NCBI GenBank assembly: GCA_017744515.1 | Contig: JAGIBF010000019.1 | Location: forward strand, 1-64,000 | Direction: 5' to 3' | Length of the DNA: 64,000 bases | DNA from: Niastella sp. | GTDB taxonomy: Bacteria > Bacteroidota > Bacteroidia > Chitinophagales > Chitinophagaceae | In this document: positions 60,342 through 64,000 of the stretch, one piece after another | How positions within the stretch are numbered: position 1 is the stretch's first letter | Layout of the letters: each line of letters opens with the position of its first letter | Notes under the pieces: model-generated | What the model was told of the DNA's origin: nothing | Seen by the model: only the letters and a program-made list of their open reading frames with translations | Databases searched by the model: none | Program-made: the position numbers and the translations under genes

Positions 60342-62231
60342 CTAATACTGCGGATTTTGCACCAGTCCGTTGGAACCAATACCAGGAATGAACCGGTAAT
60401 AAGACCTGGGCTGGAAAGTTTTGGTATTGGTGTTGGGAACATTCACACGCACAAAGATGTACTTGATATCAGGCAGTGCGCGCAGGTCCTGCAAAGGCAA
60501 CAGAGAATGCAGGAAACGGTTGTTGAACTCGGTGTGGAACTCCCTTCTGCGGATCAGGTCCCAAAACCTTTTGTTCTCGAAAGCCAGCTCTACCCTTCTT
60601 TCCCTTTGTACGTTTTCCGAAGTCAACGTAATGTTGGTAGTATGGCCAGCACGCTTGCGCACATCATTCAGCGCTTTTGTAGCAGCAGCCACATCACCCT
60701 GACCACTCTCTACTACAGCCTCCGCCATATTCAGCAACACCTCAGCAAAACGAAACTCTGCCCAGTCGGAAGTACTGTTGTTCCAGCCGTTGATGACAGG
60801 AGCATTGCTAACGAGTTTCTTAAAAGAAAATCCGGTCCTTGTATTGTTACCACCATAAGTATCGAATCCGGAATACATGGACACATCCGGCGCACCATAC
60901 GTATAGTAGGTCGTGCCCCCTATCGTGATCTGATCCTTCGTGCGGATGACGGCATTACCATCGGGCTTTACGTAGCCTGCCTGTATAATGATAGGCACTC
61001 CCTTTAAAGTAGTGGAAGGCAGTACAGCTGTACCCCAGAGACGTGCATCCTTGTTGGCGAATATCTCATTGGGCGTATTGAACCGGATATAATTAGTAGC
61101 ACTATTGAAACCATTATAGTCAGTCACGTTGCCATCCACCCGTGTATTTACAGGCGATGCCTGTCCCGGTGTAGCATAGCTTTCATACTGATCTACAAGA
61201 TCGAGTGTGGGATTCATCCGGCCGGGGTGAGGCCATCCATTAGCCAGCTGAGCAGGCGTATACCAGATGTCATAATTATGACCGAGGTTGGCGCCGCGCA
61301 GTGCAAAACCCTTGATCATGATCACCTCATCGTTGGTGGCCACATTGGGGTCCATGAAGATAGAGCGGTAGTTTTCCGCAGCTTCCGTTGGATTGGCAGG
61401 ACTTGGTTTGAACAAACTATATCCGCCATTGATGATTGCCTGCGAGGCCGCAATACAAGCCTGATAATAACCATTGGCATCAGCAGCATCCATACCTACG
61501 AGCTTCTGCGTTGCAGCATCACCGGTCATAGTAATGCGGTTACCAAATTTGGCAACAGAAGCAGCATGTAAAGCCGCACGGCTTTTCAATGCATACGCAG
61601 TCCACCTGGTAGCGCGGCGGGCATTCTTGGTAGCACTCAGGTTAGCGATCGCCTGATCGCACAATTCCATCACATAATCCCAGGTTTGCTTTTCAGTACT
61701 GCGGGGCACTTTGAGCTTTTCAGGATCACCATCGAATACCTGTGACTGCTTCATGAGCGGCACACCGCCATACCTTTTAGCCAGCGCGAAGTAAGCAAAA
61801 GCCTTGATGAAAGCACTTTCACCCACAAGCGCAGCCTTCTCATCATCCCTGATCTTCAGCGTGGGGATATAATCGATCAGCAGGTTCACATCGCGGATGA
61901 GCTTGTAACCCTGGTCCCACCACTGGAAGTCGTTATCACCTACGAAGTCGCCAAATTCCGAGTGAGCAGCCTCATCCGTTTCCATCGCAGGAGCAAAACC
62001 ACCATTGTTGGGATCGCCGCCATTCTGGTTAAAGCCACCACGGAAATAAGTGAAATCTTCAACAGGCAGTTGATAATACAGGTTGGCCATGAACACCTTT
62101 ACCCCCTGCGGGTCGCCAAAGATGGCATCAGCCGTCAACTTATCAGTAGGCTGCAGATTCAGCACCCGTTTGCAACCCGCAAACGAAAGCCCTGCCGCCA
62201 GTACGATATATTTTATATGATTCAGTTTCAT
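60342..62231 (-). CDS. SusD/RagB-like lipoprotein of the second locus
   Basis: 629 residues from the ATG at 62231, with a lipoprotein signal (LSFAGC, cysteine 20, then KRVLNLQPTDKLTAD). SusD features include LIRDVNLLIDYIPTLKI, SALIKAFAYFALAKRYGGVPLM-type helices and the C-terminal EFRFAEVLLNMAEAVVESG and RRVELAFENKRFWDLIRRREF segments. It binds the glycan and caps the SusC channel. It starts 11 bases after susC. Confidence 0.94.
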   Translation of the reverse strand: MKLNHIKYIVLAAGLSFAGCKRVLNLQPTDKLTADAIFGDPQGVKVFMANLYYQLPVEDFTYFRGGFNQNGGDPNNGGFAPAMETDEAAHSEFGDFVGDNDFQWWDQGYKLIRDVNLLIDYIPTLKIRDDEKAALVGESAFIKAFAYFALAKRYGGVPLMKQSQVFDGDPEKLKVPRSTEKQTWDYVMELCDQAIANLSATKNARRATRWTAYALKSRAALHAASVAKFGNRITMTGDAATQKLVGMDAADANGYYQACIAASQAIINGGYSLFKPSPANPTEAAENYRSIFMDPNVATNDEVIMIKGFALRGANLGHNYDIWYTPAQLANGWPHPGRMNPTLDLVDQYESYATPGQASPVNTRVDGNVTDYNGFNSATNYIRFNTPNEIFANKDARLWGTAVLPSTTLKGVPIIIQAGYVKPDGNAVIRTKDQITIGGTTYYTYGAPDVSMYSGFDTYGGNNTRTGFSFKKLVSNAPVINGWNNSTSDWAEFRFAEVLLNMAEAVVESGQGDVAAATKALNDVRKRAGHTTNITLTSENVQRERRVELAFENKRFWDLIRRREFHTEFNNRFLHSLLPLQDLRALPDIKYIFVRVNVPNTNTKTFQPRSYYRFIPGIGSNGLVQNPQY

Positions 62232-62242
62232 TACAAGCACTT

Positions 62243-64000
62243 TTAGAAGTTAAGATTAATACCGACGTTGTAGATTTTGGAAAGCGGGTAGTTGAAACCA
62301 GCGTTGAACAAACCTTCCAACCTTTCAGGATCGAAAATTTTCACAAAAGGATCAGTGATCGTTATGAGGTTGAAACCACTTGCATATATACGCAGCTTCC
62401 GGATGCCCGTACCGCTGAACCACTTGTTCTCGAATGTATAACCCAGCTCCAGGCTCTTCAACCTTACATAAGAAGCATCTTTGCGCCATACAGAGCTTTC
62501 CTTGTACATGCTGCCTACGTCGCCATTGAAGCGGGAAGCAGGCCACTTGCCGGGGATCCACTCACTCTTCGAATCATAAGGATCAGCCCTGTGCCACCTG
62601 TCGAAGAAATAAGCAGGTGTATTACCACGGAAGGCCAGCACCTCAGCATACACTTCGCTGAAACGGACAGTATACATAGCAGAGCCCTGGAAAAGCATGT
62701 TGAGGTCGAAACCCTTGTAAGAAGCACCGAGCGTAAGACCATAGTTGATCTTGGGGTTCTTACCACGGGGGTTCTGGTTGTCGTTGTTACCATTTGCACC
62801 GATGTACATAGGCAGCATATCGTTGCCATCGATCACACCATCATTGTTGATATCGGCGTATTTGAAATCGCCGGGCAGCTCACGGATATTCGCCTGATCA
62901 CCATTCTGTAAAGGATAGTTGGCAATTTCATTCGCATTCTGAAACTGTCCCAGGTAAGTGTACGACCAGATGATATCGTCATAACGATATGCATTACCGT
63001 TCTTCCACCTATCCCAGCTGCTTTGGAAAGGACCTCTTTCGATATACAGATTTTGAGTACGGGCGAAGTTGAAGTTGCCCGATACATTAAAGCGGAAGTC
63101 TTTACCGATCCGGTCATTATAACCAATGGTAAACTCGACACCCTGTACGCGGTCGCTGTTCAGGTTTTCTTCGGGCAATGAAGCACCAAAGGTATTGGGC
63201 AGTGAAACGTTCCTGCGGGCAGGAATACCTTCGCGGTCCCTGCGGTAAACAGCACCTTCAAAAGTAAGCCTGTTATTGAAGAGACCGATCTCGATACCGA
63301 TATCGGCAGTCTTGGCAGTTACCCAGGTAAGGTTGGGATTCACGAGTCCGGGCGCTGTAGCACCGGTAGTAAGACTACCATTGTCAAACTCATATTGTCC
63401 GCCACCGCCAAGAGAAAAACCTTGTATCCACTGGAAGGGCCCACCAGCCTGCTCACCAACCCGGCCATAAGAAGCACGCACTTTCAGGTTGGAAACAAAG
63501 TTGATATTCTTCATGAAGTTCTCTTCAGATATGCGCCAGCCACCAGAGATGATAGGGAAGAAACCCCAACGGGAAGAAGGCGGATAAGCATAAGTACCCA
63601 TGTAGCGGAAAGCCAGTTCCAACAGGTACTTTTTATCAAAATCGTAGTTGAAGCGGCCCAGTACAGCCTGAGAAGCATTTTGACCTTCACTGCCAGAGTT
63701 CGTCATGTTGTTATTGGCGGCAGCATTGATCTGATCGATGGTATAGAAATCATACAACCTTCTCAGATCGGCATTGCGGCTCCACTCCTGCCTTTGCTCG
63801 AAGGCCCCCAGTACAGCAACATTGTGCTTTTGAGCAATCGTTTTGGCATAGTTGGCCTGTGCAATTACCACAAAGCGGTTGCTGTTGCCAAATCCATTCG
63901 AAATACCACCCTGACCTACACGTTGAACCTGCGGTATATAAGCACCGTTCACATAAGTATACAGCGTATAAGGCTTCGACACATCCTTACCCTGATAACT
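62243..64000 (-). CDS. SusC/RagA-like TonB-dependent transporter, C-terminal part (5' end outside window)
   Basis: The frame is open to the right edge, giving the last 585 residues or so of a SusC barrel (SYQGKDMSKPYTLYTY at the edge, which continues upstream). Barrel signatures include KKYLLELAFRYMGTYAYPPS, VSNLKVRASYGRVGEQAGG, NRLTFEGAVYRRDREG and the C-terminal IYNVGINLNF. The first half, with plug and any STN domain, is outside the window, so the control type cannot be seen. It pairs with the SusD gene 11 bases away. Confidence 0.93.
   Translation of the reverse strand, partial: SYQGKDVSKPYTLYTYVNGAYIPQVQRVGQGGISNGFGNSNRFVVIAQANYAKTIAQKHNVAVLGAFEQRQEWSRNADLRRLYDFYTIDQINAAANNNMTNSGSEGQNASQAVLGRFNYDFDKKYLLELAFRYMGTYAYPPSSRWGFFPIISGGWRISEENFMKNINFVSNLKVRASYGRVGEQAGGPFQWIQGFSLGGGGQYEFDNGSLTTGATAPGLVNPNLTWVTAKTADIGIEIGLFNNRLTFEGAVYRRDREGIPARRNVSLPNTFGASLPEENLNSDRVQGVEFTIGYNDRIGKDFRFNVSGNFNFARTQNLYIERGPFQSSWDRWKNGNAYRYDDIIWSYTYLGQFQNANEIANYPLQNGDQANIRELPGDFKYADINNDGVIDGNDMLPMYIGANGNNDNQNPRGKNPKINYGLTLGASYKGFDLNMLFQGSAMYTVRFSEVYAEVLAFRGNTPAYFFDRWHRADPYDSKSEWIPGKWPASRFNGDVGSMYKESSVWRKDASYVRLKSLELGYTFENKWFSGTGIRKLRIYASGFNLITITDPFVKIFDPERLEGLFNAGFNYPLSKIYNVGINLNF

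Overview
The window reads as chromosomal DNA of a soil or plant-type Bacteroidota, most likely family Chitinophagaceae (Chitinophaga/Niastella-like). This rests on two SusC/SusD loci, a FecI/FecR-type sigma/anti-sigma pair, DUF4843, DUF3823 and PKD-like lipoproteins, two type IX secretion (T9SS) cargo proteins, a propeller-type sensor and many short Bacteroidota-style lipoproteins. No rRNA, tRNA, CRISPR array, insertion sequence or prophage is visible. All family names come from reading the proteins by eye; no database search was run.

Layout. 1-1223 (minus): an unrecognised two-gene unit, the second gene cut by the window edge. 1303-14516 (minus): ECF sigma factor, FecR, SusC, SusD, DUF4843, PKD-like lipoprotein, TlpA thioredoxin and a large DUF5117-type zinc metalloprotease, ended by a strong terminator. 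It carries no glycoside hydrolase, so it may serve a protein or peptide substrate. 14681-18231 (minus): WG/Sel1 repeat protein, short YqgE/AlgH protein, MgtC-like membrane protein and a ParB-fold protein. 18308-21249 (plus): an ABC exporter with a large insertion, and a TPR protein. 21238-24748 (minus): AraC regulator, SDR oxidoreductase, alpha/beta hydrolase lipoprotein, cold-shock protein and a small conserved-looking protein. 25096-29729: methyltransferase, large TPR protein and two lipoproteins. 29958-34988 (plus): T9SS cargo protein, beta-helix protein, AraC regulator and DUF983 protein. 35095-38431 (minus): tail-specific protease Prc and glucokinase. 38854-43969: GYF-domain membrane protein, small secreted protein, saccharopine dehydrogenase-like enzyme, a cysteine-free sirtuin and an EVE-domain protein. 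44749-46297 (plus): tandem ferritin-like proteins with twin-arginine signals. 46452-56511: YfiT/DinB protein, lone ABC ATPase, T9SS cargo, lipase, degenerate propeller histidine kinase, VOC protein, DUF1801 protein with a histone-H1-like tail, and a GNAT acetyltransferase. 56606-64000 (minus): second SusC/SusD locus with DUF3823 and two tandem GH71/99-like enzymes, entering from the right edge and ended by a terminator at 56541-56567.

The least expected structure is in the spacers. Several carry arrays of short units in exact 7-base (once 8-base) register, each array with a different core, like the heptanucleotide STRR repeats of cyanobacteria. One array lies inside the fecR reading frame and another forms the 3' end of an ABC ATPase gene. 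Other dispersed palindromic repeats (a CTTCGACAAGCTCAG family, a CCCTAAAGGG family and an AAAGGGCGGCTCA family) recur at gene boundaries.
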